Positions 40,443 through 49,182 of a stretch of 64,000 nucleotides of DNA are shown here, piece after piece. The notes beneath the pieces are model-generated. The model saw only the letters and a program-made list of their open reading frames with translations. It did no database searches and was not told the origin of the DNA. The position numbers and the translations under genes are program-made. The stretch covers positions 229,695 through 293,694 of the forward strand of contig PLJM01000011.1 of the NCBI GenBank assembly GCA_003139695.1. The letters run 5' to 3'. The first letter of the stretch is position 1. Every line of letters begins with the position of its first letter. The stretch is from Candidatus Dormiibacterota bacterium (lineage in GTDB: Bacteria > Chloroflexota > Dormibacteria > Dormibacterales > Dormibacteraceae).

Positions 40443-42044
40443 TTACGGGTTGGTACGCCAGCCCGCCGCCACCTTGAAGGCCTCCCGCAGCTGCTCCAGG
40501 TGGACCGGCTTGATCATGTAGTCGTCAAAGCCCGCCTTGAGACACCGGTCATGGTCGCCCGGGCCGGCGAGCGCCGTCAGCGCGATGAGGCGGGGCCGAG
40601 TGCCCCTCGGCCAGCGGCGGCAGATCGCCTCAGCCGCTTCAAGACCATCCATCTCGGGCATCAGCACGTCCATGAGGACCGCGTCGTATGGCGCGAGGGC
40701 GATGGCGGCGACCGCCTCGCGCCCGTTCGAGACGACATCGACGCTGTGACCGAGCTTGGCCACCAGGCGGCGGAGCAGGTTCTGGTTCAACGCATTGTCG
40801 TCGGCGACCAGCACTTTGAGCGCCCCCGGCGCGACCCTTTCGACCTCAGATGGGGCCGCCGGTACCACCTGGTGAATCCCCACCTGGATCATTACGTCGT
40901 GCAGCTTGCGAGGGGGCACGGGCTTGGTGAGCGTTGCCTGCACCAGCCCGCTGTCGGCGGCTCCCGCTTCCTCCGCCGTCGGCTGGGCGCCGATAAGCAC
41001 GATCGGAAGCTGCTCCGGACCTCGGAGCGACCGCAGCGAAGTCGCCAGCGCGAGGCCGTCGATCGCTGGGAAGCGGTGCTCGATCAGCGCGATGTCGAAG
41101 GGTTGGCCCTGCTGGGCTCTGGTGAGGGCTTCTTCCGGTGTGGCCTCGGTCGCGATCGCTCCCCACGTCTCCGTTTGCAGCGCCATCACGCGACGCTCGG
41201 TGGCGTCCGCTGCCACCACGAGCACATTCATGGTTTCGAGCGTCACCGGTGCGGTGGTCACCTGGGCAGGCATCGCCTCGGCCAGCATGGTGAACTCGAA
41301 AAGGGTGCCCGCGTCAGGACCCGCCTCGACGCCGCCCTGCTCCACCCGCAGTTCGCCGTCCATCATCTCGACCAGCCGCCTGCACGTCGCGAGGTTGAGG
41401 ACAGCCAGCCTGTCGCCGGGCTCCAGCTGCGTCGGAGCGGCGCCAGCCTCACCCATCCCGCTTCGCAGGATTCGCGCCGGCACGCCCTTGCCGGTGTCCC
41501 GCACGCTGAACTGGAGTCGTGTGAGCTCCCCCTGTGGCTCGCAGCTGAGCTCGACCCCGACTCCGCCACGGTCCGTCCTTTCCAGCCCGCCGCTCAACAG
41601 CGTGAGCAGGATCTGCTCGACCCGCCGAGAATCCCCCACGATCACGCTCGGGACGTCGAGCTCGGCGCGGAAGGAAAGGTCGAGGCCCTTGGTTCCGGCG
41701 ACCTCGGCGACCAGCCCAAGGCAGCTCTCGACACTGGAACGGACGTCGAACGGGTGCAGCGCGAGCTCGAACTCGCCGCGCTGGATCATGGCTGCGTCGA
41801 GGACCTCCTCGACGAGCCTCGCCACCTGCTCCGCGCCCAGCTCGACGATCGAGGCAAGCTCTCGTTCCTCAGTGGATGAGGCTGTCATCGCCAGCAGGCC
41901 AGCCGCCCCGAGGACCGCATTGAGCTGGTTGCGAAGCTGATGACCGAAGGCGGCCAGCAGTTCGGCGTCGAGGGCGTCGACTCTCGGCGCCTCGTCCGGT
42001 CCCTTCTCGGGACTGATCAGATCCTGGTCGTCCACGCCGACCAT
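40443..42044 (-). CDS. Hybrid sensor histidine kinase with two receiver domains
   Basis: A 533-aa soluble kinase without transmembrane segments or a recognisable sensor domain. HisKA: AFGHQLRNQLNAVLGAAGLL near residue 34; HATPase: FSVRDTGKGVPARIL and LAVLNLATCRRLVEMMDGEL. The first receiver (MNVLVVAADATERRVM) has glutamate where the phosphoacceptor aspartate is expected (ALIEHRFP), so it may be inactive. The second has LVADDNALNQNLL, VLMDVLMPEMDG and KPVHL and looks functional. It starts 7 bases after cpaF on the same strand, suggesting a role in controlling the Tad pilus. Confidence 0.87.
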   Translation of the reverse strand: MVGVDDQDLISPEKGPDEAPRVDALDAELLAAFGHQLRNQLNAVLGAAGLLAMTASSTEERELASIVELGAEQVARLVEEVLDAAMIQRGEFELALHPFDVRSSVESCLGLVAEVAGTKGLDLSFRAELDVPSVIVGDSRRVEQILLTLLSGGLERTDRGGVGVELSCEPQGELTRLQFSVRDTGKGVPARILRSGMGEAGAAPTQLEPGDRLAVLNLATCRRLVEMMDGELRVEQGGVEAGPDAGTLFEFTMLAEAMPAQVTTAPVTLETMNVLVVAADATERRVMALQTETWGAIATEATPEEALTRAQQGQPFDIALIEHRFPAIDGLALATSLRSLRGPEQLPIVLIGAQPTAEEAGAADSGLVQATLTKPVPPRKLHDVMIQVGIHQVVPAAPSEVERVAPGALKVLVADDNALNQNLLRRLVAKLGHSVDVVSNGREAVAAIALAPYDAVLMDVLMPEMDGLEAAEAICRRWPRGTRPRLIALTALAGPGDHDRCLKAGFDDYMIKPVHLEQLREAFKVAAGWRTNP

Positions 42045-42051
42045 CACAGGC

Positions 42052-43539
42052 TCACAGCTGCCTGCCGGCAGGAGGCACTGTGCTTGGTTGGAAGATGGAA
42101 TCCGGCAGGTCGACGCCGTTGGAGCGGAAGTGCTTCAGGAATGTGGACTTTATGCCGGTGGCAGTGTGAAAGCCGACCGCGCGTCCGTCCGCGGTGACCC
42201 CCGTCTGGTTGAATACAAAGAGTTCTTGCATCGTTATCTCGCCGTCGGCGATGCCAGTCACCTCGGCCACACTGACCACCTTGCGCGCACCGCCCCGCAA
42301 TCGCTCCGTTTGAACGACGACGTTGACCGCTGACGCGATCTGGCTGCGGATGGCTCGCGACGGCAGCTCTGTTCCGGCGAGGAGCACCAGCGTCTCGAGC
42401 CGGTTCAGCGCGTCGCGAGGGTTGTTCGAGTGCAGCGTGCTCATCGAGCCGTCATGGCCCGTGTTCATTGCCTGGAGCATGTCGAGCGCCTCAGGTCCGC
42501 GGCACTCACCAACGACGATGCGGTCGGGGCGCATGCGCAAGCAGTTGCGCACGAGATCGCGAATCGAGATGGCTCCACGCCCCTCGACGTTCTGGGGTTT
42601 GGACTCGAGGCTGATCACGTGCACCTGGCGCAGACGCAGCTCGGCCGCGTCCTCGCACGTCACAATCCGCTCGTTTGCCGGTATGAATCCCGACAACACA
42701 TTCAAGAATGTGGTTTTGCCAGACCCGGTGCCGCCCGAGACGATGATGTTGAGACGCGTCTTCACCGCCGCGTCGAGGTACAGCATCATTGCCGGCGTCG
42801 CGCCGCCCAGGCTGACAATCTGCTCCGGGCTCAGCACCTCGCGGCCGAACTTTCGGATCGTCAGGCACGGCCCATAGATCGCCACCGGCGGGATCACCAC
42901 GTTGACGCGTGACCCGTCCTTGAGTCGCGCATCGCACATGGGCTCCGACTCGTCGACGCGACGGCCGATCGACGACACGATCCTGTCGATGACACGGCGC
43001 AGGCTTGCCTCGTCCTCGAAGGCGAGGCTCGTGAGCTCGATCTTGCCTTTCCGTTCGACGAAGATCTGCTCCGGCCGGTTGACCATCACTTCGCTGATGT
43101 CGGGGTCGCGCAGCAGAGCCTCGAGCGGCCCCAGGCCCACAACCTCGTCGTACAGGACCTCGACCAGGCGCTCGCGATCGGCGGCGGTGACAAGCGTGGT
43201 AGGGGGCTTGGCTCTGAAATGTTCCTCGGTGAGCTGCAGCAGAAGCCGCCTGATCCCGGCGGGATTGTTGATGTCGATCTGCGCCGTGTGGTGAGCCAGC
43301 AGCTGAAGGTGGATCTCGGCCTTGGCGGCAGCCAGCGATGGCGTCAGCTTGGATGACGATTCGGTGACCAGAGTCGATGCGACGTCGTGGACCGGCGGCG
43401 CAGGGCTCGGCGCTGCGATGGGCGCAGGCGGCGCGGTAACCGTCGCCACCGGTCCGTTGGTCGACGGCGGCGCGGGCACCACAGGAGTGGCCAGTGGGGT
43501 TTGCTGATACCGCCTGTCGAAGCGTTCGGAGAGCTTCAT
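42052..43539 (-). CDS. cpaF: Tad pilus assembly ATPase CpaF/TadA
   Basis: Secretion ATPase that powers Flp pilus assembly, 495 aa. The N-terminal 70 residues are Pro/Ala-rich. Then come LYDEVVGLGPLEALLRDPDI, Walker A (VSGGTGSGKTTFLNVLSG), the Asp box (CEDAAELRL), and the Walker B/His box region (RMRPDRIVVGECRGPEALDM, TGHDGSMSTLHSN). ATG at 43539 shares ATGA with the HEAT-repeat gene. It runs opposite to the rest of the Tad genes. Confidence 0.95.
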   Translation of the reverse strand: MKLSERFDRRYQQTPLATPVVPAPPSTNGPVATVTAPPAPIAAPSPAPPVHDVASTLVTESSSKLTPSLAAAKAEIHLQLLAHHTAQIDINNPAGIRRLLLQLTEEHFRAKPPTTLVTAADRERLVEVLYDEVVGLGPLEALLRDPDISEVMVNRPEQIFVERKGKIELTSLAFEDEASLRRVIDRIVSSIGRRVDESEPMCDARLKDGSRVNVVIPPVAIYGPCLTIRKFGREVLSPEQIVSLGGATPAMMLYLDAAVKTRLNIIVSGGTGSGKTTFLNVLSGFIPANERIVTCEDAAELRLRQVHVISLESKPQNVEGRGAISIRDLVRNCLRMRPDRIVVGECRGPEALDMLQAMNTGHDGSMSTLHSNNPRDALNRLETLVLLAGTELPSRAIRSQIASAVNVVVQTERLRGGARKVVSVAEVTGIADGEITMQELFVFNQTGVTADGRAVGFHTATGIKSTFLKHFRSNGVDLPDSIFQPSTVPPAGRQL

Positions 43540-44366
43540 GAGCGTGGGCCTCCGCCGCCGGTTTTGAGCCGCCTTTGCGCGTCGATCACGGCCCCTCTGA
43601 TCGCGCCATCCGGATCGCTGGTCAACGCGCCGAGCGCACCTGACGCGGAGCTGTCGCCGATCATCCCCAGGGAACGGCACGCCGCCACCCGGACCCGAGA
43701 CGGCCATCGCCTGTCCTGGGCGATTGCGGAGAGCGGCCCGACCCTCAAGGTGTCATGTCTCAAACCACACGCCAGGACGGTGACAACAGCAGCCTGCACA
43801 CTGGCAGGCTCACGCATCAGCGCCTCGATGTCCATATCCGAAGCAGCGCGAGCGATCTCGATCGCCAGCCGGTGCTGCGGAATGCGGTCGACGGCGGACA
43901 TGAGCACGTCGACGGCTCGGCGGCCCCCAAGTTCCCCAAGAGCACGGACAGAGGCCTCCCAGACCCTGGGCCTGGAGTCAGCCACCATGTCGGCGAGCCA
44001 GGGCAGCGAGTCGGTCATTCGGAAGGCGCCGCAGAGCCGGGCTGCCGCGATTCTCACGATAGGGTCGGGATTCGCCAGCGCGTTCAAAAGATCCTCAACC
44101 AGCCCGGCCGACCGCAAAGTCTGAGTCAGGCGCAATTGCGGCGCAAGCCCGGGACCTGCGCGCTCGAGAACTGCGCATATCGCGGGGGCCACCGCGCCTG
44201 CGTCAGCGAGCAGCTCCGAAGCCTTGATGTTCAGGGTTACGTGCGAGTCACCGCTCAGCGCAGCGGTGAGTATGCGCTCGACGCGGGCGGCCAGTTTCGA
44301 GCGCGGAACGCCCGTTTTCGAGCCTTCCTGACGCTTCGGTAGGCGTTCTGATTCGAGGTCGGACAC
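43536..44366 (-). CDS. HEAT-repeat protein upstream of cpaF
   Basis: A 276-aa helical-repeat protein. Repeats are seen as LLNALANPDPIVRIAAARLCG, LPWLADMVADSRPRVWEASVRALGEL and WPSRVRVAACRSLGMIGDSS. HEAT repeats serve as scaffolds. Its coupling to cpaF (ATGA) and position next to the divergent Tad operon suggest a pilus-related scaffold or regulator; I know of no named Tad component like this. The start is GTG at 44366. Confidence 0.78.
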   Translation of the reverse strand: MSDLESERLPKRQEGSKTGVPRSKLAARVERILTAALSGDSHVTLNIKASELLADAGAVAPAICAVLERAGPGLAPQLRLTQTLRSAGLVEDLLNALANPDPIVRIAAARLCGAFRMTDSLPWLADMVADSRPRVWEASVRALGELGGRRAVDVLMSAVDRIPQHRLAIEIARAASDMDIEALMREPASVQAAVVTVLACGLRHDTLRVGPLSAIAQDRRWPSRVRVAACRSLGMIGDSSASGALGALTSDPDGAIRGAVIDAQRRLKTGGGGPRS

Positions 44367-44423
44367 TTGCCTGTTACCTGAGCCGTTGCTGCGATGAGGA
44401 AAGTCGACTTGGGGGGACGTTGC

Positions 44424-44429
44424 TACATT
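44424..44429 (+). promoter_or_regulatory. Candidate -10 box of the Tad operon
   Basis: TACATT lies 10 bases before a TTG at 44440 that is in frame with tadZ. Either the TTG is a leaderless start, or the transcript has a leader of about 60 bases before the ATG at 44497, which has GGGAGGAGG upstream. Confidence 0.4.
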
Positions 44430-44496
44430 ATCGGCTTAGTTGAGTTCCCGCGAGGCTCGCGAAAGCCCGGGACTGCGGGAGGAGGGATTGGATCGT

Positions 44497-45735
44497 ATGG
44501 CCGCAAATGCGGGATCGGCGGGCGACCAGGCCCCGTCCGCGCTGCAGTTGCGCGTGCGCATGCTCGAGATGTCGCCGGTCTTTGCCGACCTCAGCGACGG
44601 CGCCCTCCGTGCGCTTGCCAGGCGCATGCGGGTTGTCGGCCTGCCTTCTGCTGACAAGCTCAAACTCGGAACCCAGCATGGCGATGTCGTTGTCTTTCTG
44701 GCCTCTGGGCTCGTCGAGCAGTCCCTGACCGACGCTGCCGGACGGGTACTGCTGACGCGGCGGCGCCTGCCGGGGGACCTGTTGATCGTGCCGGTGCATC
44801 GATCGGGCGACCGCTACGTGACCAGCATCGACGGGATCTCAAATGCCGTGCTGTTGGCCCTGGACCGCGACAGCATCATCCAGGGTTTGGGACCGGAGGT
44901 CGAAAAGGTGGCGACAGCGCTGGAGCAGCTTTGGACCCAGGAGCTGGCCGCGGTCGAGGCAGCAGAGGTCCAGCTGTCGTCGCGGACCTCTGCTCCCATC
45001 GTGGCCTTCTTCTCGGCCAAGGGCGGTTCGGGCTTGACGACTCTCGCCGTGAACACGTCTGCTGCGCTGGCGCGAACCTATCCACGCCAGGTGCTGCTGA
45101 TCGACCTGTCGGCGCCGTTTGGCCACGCTGCACTGTTCTCCGACCTCATTGCCACGGGATCTATCGCAAGTGCGGCGAAGGCGTCACCCGACGACTTCGA
45201 CAAGGTGCTGCGCCAACACATCGTCTATCACCGGTCTGGCATGGGCGTCCTCCCTGGCACCCTGCGGCCCGAAGAGGTCGACCTCATGACCGGCGAACTG
45301 ACAGGACGGGTCCTCGACATCGTCGTCAGCTGGCAGCGTGTCATCCTCGTCGACCTCGGCACCTCTCTCGGGGAGGCCGCGCTGGCGGTGATCGAACGGG
45401 CCGAGTGCCTGGTCGTGGTGGTGCCGCCCGAGATCGCCGCGATGACCGATGCGCGACGATCGCTGGCAGTCTTCCGCGACATCATGAACGTGCCCGACAA
45501 CCGGATCGAGCTGGTGCTCAATCAGCGCGTCCCCCACCCCCCGCTCGAGCGCGCCGCGATCGAGGGCATCCTGGGTCGCAAGATGTCGGTGACCGTCGGC
45601 TTCGACGATTCAAGGCCCGAGGACGCGACCCTTGCGGGCGGTCTCGTCCTGCAGCGCGATGCCTCATCGCTGGTTTCGCGCGGCGCCACGGAGCTCGCTC
45701 GAGTGATCATGGCGAATTTGAAGCTCAGTGGTTAA
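44497..45735 (+). CDS. TadZ/CpaE-like pilus ATPase with cNMP-binding-like N-domain
   Basis: A 412-aa protein (ATG at 44497; TTG at 44440 would add 19 residues). Residues 15-140 look like a cyclic-nucleotide-binding barrel (EMSPVFADLSDGALRALARR, RRRLPGDLLIVPV) instead of the usual receiver-like domain. Then a MinD/ParA-type ATPase: SAKGGSGLTTLAVNTSAALA, VLLIDLSAPFGHAALFSDLI, VILVDLGTSLGEAALAVIERAE. The Walker A lysine after the last glycine is leucine (KGGSGLTT), as in atypical TadZ. TadZ localises the Tad machine at the pole. First gene of the plus-strand Tad operon. Confidence 0.85.
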   Translation: MAANAGSAGDQAPSALQLRVRMLEMSPVFADLSDGALRALARRMRVVGLPSADKLKLGTQHGDVVVFLASGLVEQSLTDAAGRVLLTRRRLPGDLLIVPVHRSGDRYVTSIDGISNAVLLALDRDSIIQGLGPEVEKVATALEQLWTQELAAVEAAEVQLSSRTSAPIVAFFSAKGGSGLTTLAVNTSAALARTYPRQVLLIDLSAPFGHAALFSDLIATGSIASAAKASPDDFDKVLRQHIVYHRSGMGVLPGTLRPEEVDLMTGELTGRVLDIVVSWQRVILVDLGTSLGEAALAVIERAECLVVVVPPEIAAMTDARRSLAVFRDIMNVPDNRIELVLNQRVPHPPLERAAIEGILGRKMSVTVGFDDSRPEDATLAGGLVLQRDASSLVSRGATELARVIMANLKLSG

Positions 45736-46231
45736 GCGCCAGACCTCCACCCGCCCCCGCACCGGGCAGGCCCTCGTCGAGTTCGCGATTGCTCTTCCGA
45801 TCCTCATGTTGCTCGTCGCCGGGGTGCTGGAGCTCGGCCGTGGTTACGGGTACGCGATCGCCACTTCTGATGCGGCTCGCGACGGTGCTCGATACGCAGC
45901 AGGCAAGACCTCGCTCACCAATGGTCCGGGCCTTGCCTCGATGTGCAGCATCATCACTGCCGACCTTGCAGCCGTGACCACCAACATCAGCTGCCCGACT
46001 CTCGTCGCCCACGCACCGCCGTTTGTGAGCGGCACTGATTTCACGAACCCCGTAGGCGACCAGGCGGTCGTCGTCGTTTACTGCGGGACGAGCCTCAACT
46101 GCGTGGGCGCGACCGATGCGCTTTACCAGTCCGAGATCGACGTCTATGTCTATTACGGATTCAATGACCTGAACCTCTTTGGCGGGCGGATAACCATCTC
46201 CGGCTCGAGCAAGACGACTACCTCGTGGTGA
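45728..46231 (+). CDS. TadE-like pseudopilin
   Basis: A 167-aa protein with the TadE N-terminus GQALVEFAIALPILMLLVAG followed by LELGRGYGYAIATSDAARDGARYAAG, a single transmembrane helix and an extracellular domain with several Cys (MCSIITADL, NISCPT, YCGTSLNC). Prepilin peptidase processing before the hydrophobic segment is expected. The GTG start overlaps tadZ by 8 bases. Confidence 0.88.
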   Translation: MVKRQTSTRPRTGQALVEFAIALPILMLLVAGVLELGRGYGYAIATSDAARDGARYAAGKTSLTNGPGLASMCSIITADLAAVTTNISCPTLVAHAPPFVSGTDFTNPVGDQAVVVVYCGTSLNCVGATDALYQSEIDVYVYYGFNDLNLFGGRITISGSSKTTTSW

Positions 46232-46848
46232 AATCGAGGCGACTCTCACGCAGTCAGGCGCTAGTTGAGTTCGCGCTGGTGGCGCCCGTCGTGCTGCTGA
46301 TCATCGGCGCCACCGTCGATATGGGACGCGGCCTTCTTCTCTACGGCCTCCTCTCGGGTGCGTCGAGGGACACGGCACGGCAGGCAACCCTCGACTACTA
46401 CAGCGGTTCGAACACGCTTCCGCCCACCTGCACAGCGCTGACGACGCCCTGCTCACTTACACCGCTGGTGACGGGGGCCCACCTGTTGGACCCGCTTGGC
46501 GCTACCGTCATCTATCTCGACTCGACGGCGATATCCTCGCCGCCCACCTACGGCACCTACGTCGCCAATGCCGACCCGACTCAGCCGGGGACCATCACCC
46601 TTGCCCCGGCGGCCCTCACTAACACCGTCTACGTCTTCATCTATGAGCTGGACTCTTCGGGAGGTCCAACTCCGCGCTGGAGCTGTCCGACCTGCGCCGC
46701 GGCCAACGGCGCCATGGTCCGCACGGCCGGTCATCAGAGGGTGGTCGTCGACTTCAAGCTGAAGTGGCGGCCTGTGCTGGCGAGCTTCCTCGGCATACCT
46801 GCAGCCATTGTGTTCGACGCGCAAACCGTGAACAGGTTGGAGTTTTGA
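46228..46848 (+). CDS. Second TadE-like pseudopilin
   Basis: A 206-aa protein with SQALVEFALVAPVVLLIIGA and DMGRGLLLYGLLSGASRDTARQA, again one N-terminal helix and a Cys-containing extracellular domain (PPTCTALTTPCS, WSCPTCAAANG). GTG at 46228 shares GTGA with the first TadE gene; GTG one codon earlier is also possible. Confidence 0.87.
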   Translation: MKSRRLSRSQALVEFALVAPVVLLIIGATVDMGRGLLLYGLLSGASRDTARQATLDYYSGSNTLPPTCTALTTPCSLTPLVTGAHLLDPLGATVIYLDSTAISSPPTYGTYVANADPTQPGTITLAPAALTNTVYVFIYELDSSGGPTPRWSCPTCAAANGAMVRTAGHQRVVVDFKLKWRPVLASFLGIPAAIVFDAQTVNRLEF

Positions 46849-49139
46849 GTCCCCGCCGACCGACGCGCGCCGTCAAAACGCAGTCCGGACAGGTGATCGT
46901 GCTGGTTGCCGTCGCGCTCATGGCCCTCATCGCCTCCGCGGCCCTAATCCTGCTCGCCGGTTCCGTCGAATGGCAGAAGAATCAGCTTCAGGAGCTGGCC
47001 GACTCGTCCGCGTTGGATTCCGCTCTGAGTATCGGAGTAGGCTGCGACACCGCCAAGGCCACCGCTGTCATCACGAGAGTGAACACATACCTCGCCTCGC
47101 GGCGCCCTGGCGCCGGCGCCCTGGCGATAGTCAACGGCACGTGCGCCACGCCGTACACGGGAACCAATACATTCGCGGGCGGGCTCTCGGCGACAATCCA
47201 CTACCCGTACCGGGCACATCAGCAGCAAGTCGAGGTGATCCTGACTCTCGCTCTGCCGATCTCTTTCGGTACCGAGGTCGGAGTCACGAGCACGACGGTG
47301 GTGCGTCGAGCAGTCGCTCAGCAGCTGGCGGCGTCCGCACCCACTGTCCAGGCCACCACCCTCACATGCGCGAGCGGACAGGTCAACATCGCGGGCAGCG
47401 TCGTCGCGCAAAATCTGATAGTTCGAACCGGCACCTGTGCGCTGTATGCGCACACTCGATTCGACGCAGCGTCCGGGACGTATTCCGACATGGGAGACGT
47501 GAGCGTCTACACCGACGGTCAGGTCTGGACGGCACCGGGCACATGTGTCGCCGGATCGAACAGCGGATCGTCGAGCGCGATCTGCGCCGACGGCTCCGAG
47601 CTGACCGGCCACACAGCGCCAACGTGCGGCGCCGCCGCCACCTCGTATCTGTCGGCGGGAGACAAGGCGATCGATCCCAACCCATGCGCAGCCGGCACGG
47701 GTCCGCTGCCGGTGGCCGCGTTGATCACCACCCTGCCACCTGAGCCCAACCTCGATGCGACCGCTGTCGCCACCCTGCAGGGCACTGGGGGAGCGGCGTG
47801 CACGGCGGGCGCAGTCTTGCCGAACATCGTCGTGGCCGGGGTGACGGTCGGGACAGGCCTCGCCCCTGCCCCGGTCAAGGACGCGACAGGGTTCTACCAC
47901 TTGAAGCCCAGCTGCTACGGCTACTTGAACGTGAATGCCGTGATCGCCCCGATCACGAACCTCCAGATCGGCGCCGAGAGCGCGAAGACGACCCCGACTG
48001 TGACCGCTTCCCTGCCGGCGGCCAGCCAGGCCGGAACGCTGCTGGTGGCGACCATCAGGTCCGGCGCGTCGGCCACGGCGTTCACTGCTCCTGCCAAGTG
48101 GGTCCGCGCCACCACGAAGAACCTGGCCGGCGCGTCCCACACCGAGATCTGGTACTACGCCAACAATCCCGGTGGGATTGTGAGCGCTGCCTTCGCCGTT
48201 CCGAATGCCAGCGTCGCGCAGATCTCGGAATGGAGGAACGTGGCCACCACGACGCCGCTGGACGCTAGCGGCACGGGAACGTCCACCACCGTCTCCACCA
48301 GCACCGCGACCACGGTGGCCAACGATCTCGTGATCACCGACTTCGGCCCGGCAGTTCAATCGCCGCAGACCTACACGCGTGGAGCCGGGTGGACCAGCCT
48401 GGTCAGCGATATGCCAAACGGATTCGCCTCGGAGTACCGTCTCAATCTTCCAGCCGCCATTGCGAGCGAGACGGTGACCGTCACCAAGGGGACGACGTGG
48501 TCCGCCGGCATCGCGGCGTTCAAGCCGGGCACAGGGGCCGTGCTCGACCCTGGGTTCTACTACTTCAACGGATCCGGATTCGCCGGCGGCGGCGGCATCT
48601 GCCTCAACGGGGCGACCCTGCTGGCGCGCGATATCACCCTCGAGTTCGTCAACCAGGCAGGGTTTTCGTCGGGGACATGTGCTGCCGGCGGCGGCGTGGC
48701 TTGCACCGGCGCCTGCCAGTTCGGATCACACCCTTGCTCACTTCAGGCCTGCCCGCCCAACCTCACAGCGGACTCCCCCAACAACCTCACCTGGTTCGCG
48801 GCCCCCTGCTCGTTGGCGCCGGCCGCAGCCGACGCGGCAAGCTGCCCGGGGTCTGCTTGGTGCACGGCCGGCGACCGCTCGTGCACGAACCGGTTGATCT
48901 GGGCCCCTGCCACCAATACAGGTCAGATCGCGATCACGGGGGCTGCGGCGAACGCGTGGCTTTTGGGCTCGATCTCCTGGCCGGGCACCTGCACGATCGT
49001 CGACAACGGGACCAGCATGCTGGCCGGTGCGATCTCGTGCGGCAGCCTTTCTTTGTCGGCCGTGGCGGGCGCCGGGATCTTGGTCGGATCCGACGCCGGG
49101 ATCAGCACGGCCCTGGTTGAGGCCGTCCTGATCGAGTGA
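46845..49139 (+). CDS. TadG-like pilus protein with inserted adhesin-type domain
   Basis: A 764-aa protein. The N-terminus has the TadG-type start SGQVIVLVAVALMALIASAA and WQKNQLQELADSSALDSALS. An extracellular, Cys- and Thr-rich body follows, and near the C-terminus a TadG-like beta-helix part (LDPGFYYFNGSGFAGGGGIC). Between them, residues ~372-560 resemble a beta-sandwich domain of bacterial surface proteins (AGTLLVATIRSGASATAFTA, ISEWRNVATTTPLDASGTGT, WSAGIAAFKP). TTG at 46845 shares TTGA with the TadE gene. Probably a minor or tip pilus subunit; a role in adhesion is inferred. Confidence 0.82.
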   Translation: MSPRRPTRAVKTQSGQVIVLVAVALMALIASAALILLAGSVEWQKNQLQELADSSALDSALSIGVGCDTAKATAVITRVNTYLASRRPGAGALAIVNGTCATPYTGTNTFAGGLSATIHYPYRAHQQQVEVILTLALPISFGTEVGVTSTTVVRRAVAQQLAASAPTVQATTLTCASGQVNIAGSVVAQNLIVRTGTCALYAHTRFDAASGTYSDMGDVSVYTDGQVWTAPGTCVAGSNSGSSSAICADGSELTGHTAPTCGAAATSYLSAGDKAIDPNPCAAGTGPLPVAALITTLPPEPNLDATAVATLQGTGGAACTAGAVLPNIVVAGVTVGTGLAPAPVKDATGFYHLKPSCYGYLNVNAVIAPITNLQIGAESAKTTPTVTASLPAASQAGTLLVATIRSGASATAFTAPAKWVRATTKNLAGASHTEIWYYANNPGGIVSAAFAVPNASVAQISEWRNVATTTPLDASGTGTSTTVSTSTATTVANDLVITDFGPAVQSPQTYTRGAGWTSLVSDMPNGFASEYRLNLPAAIASETVTVTKGTTWSAGIAAFKPGTGAVLDPGFYYFNGSGFAGGGGICLNGATLLARDITLEFVNQAGFSSGTCAAGGGVACTGACQFGSHPCSLQACPPNLTADSPNNLTWFAAPCSLAPAAADAASCPGSAWCTAGDRSCTNRLIWAPATNTGQIAITGAAANAWLLGSISWPGTCTIVDNGTSMLAGAISCGSLSLSAVAGAGILVGSDAGISTALVEAVLIE

Positions 49140-49182
49140 ATTTGCGGTATTCGGCGCAGAGTGTGAGCCTGTGAGCGCTTAG

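Noticed and set aside
40203-41879. A 558-codon plus-strand frame opposite the hybrid kinase
   Set aside because: It is antisense to a gene with clear kinase and receiver motifs; the translation is rich in Arg/His/Asp and has no domain, as expected of a GC-rich shadow frame.
46944-48359. A 471-codon minus-strand frame opposite the TadG-like gene
   Set aside because: Arg/Gly-rich shadow translation; the plus strand has the TadG start, helix and coupled position.
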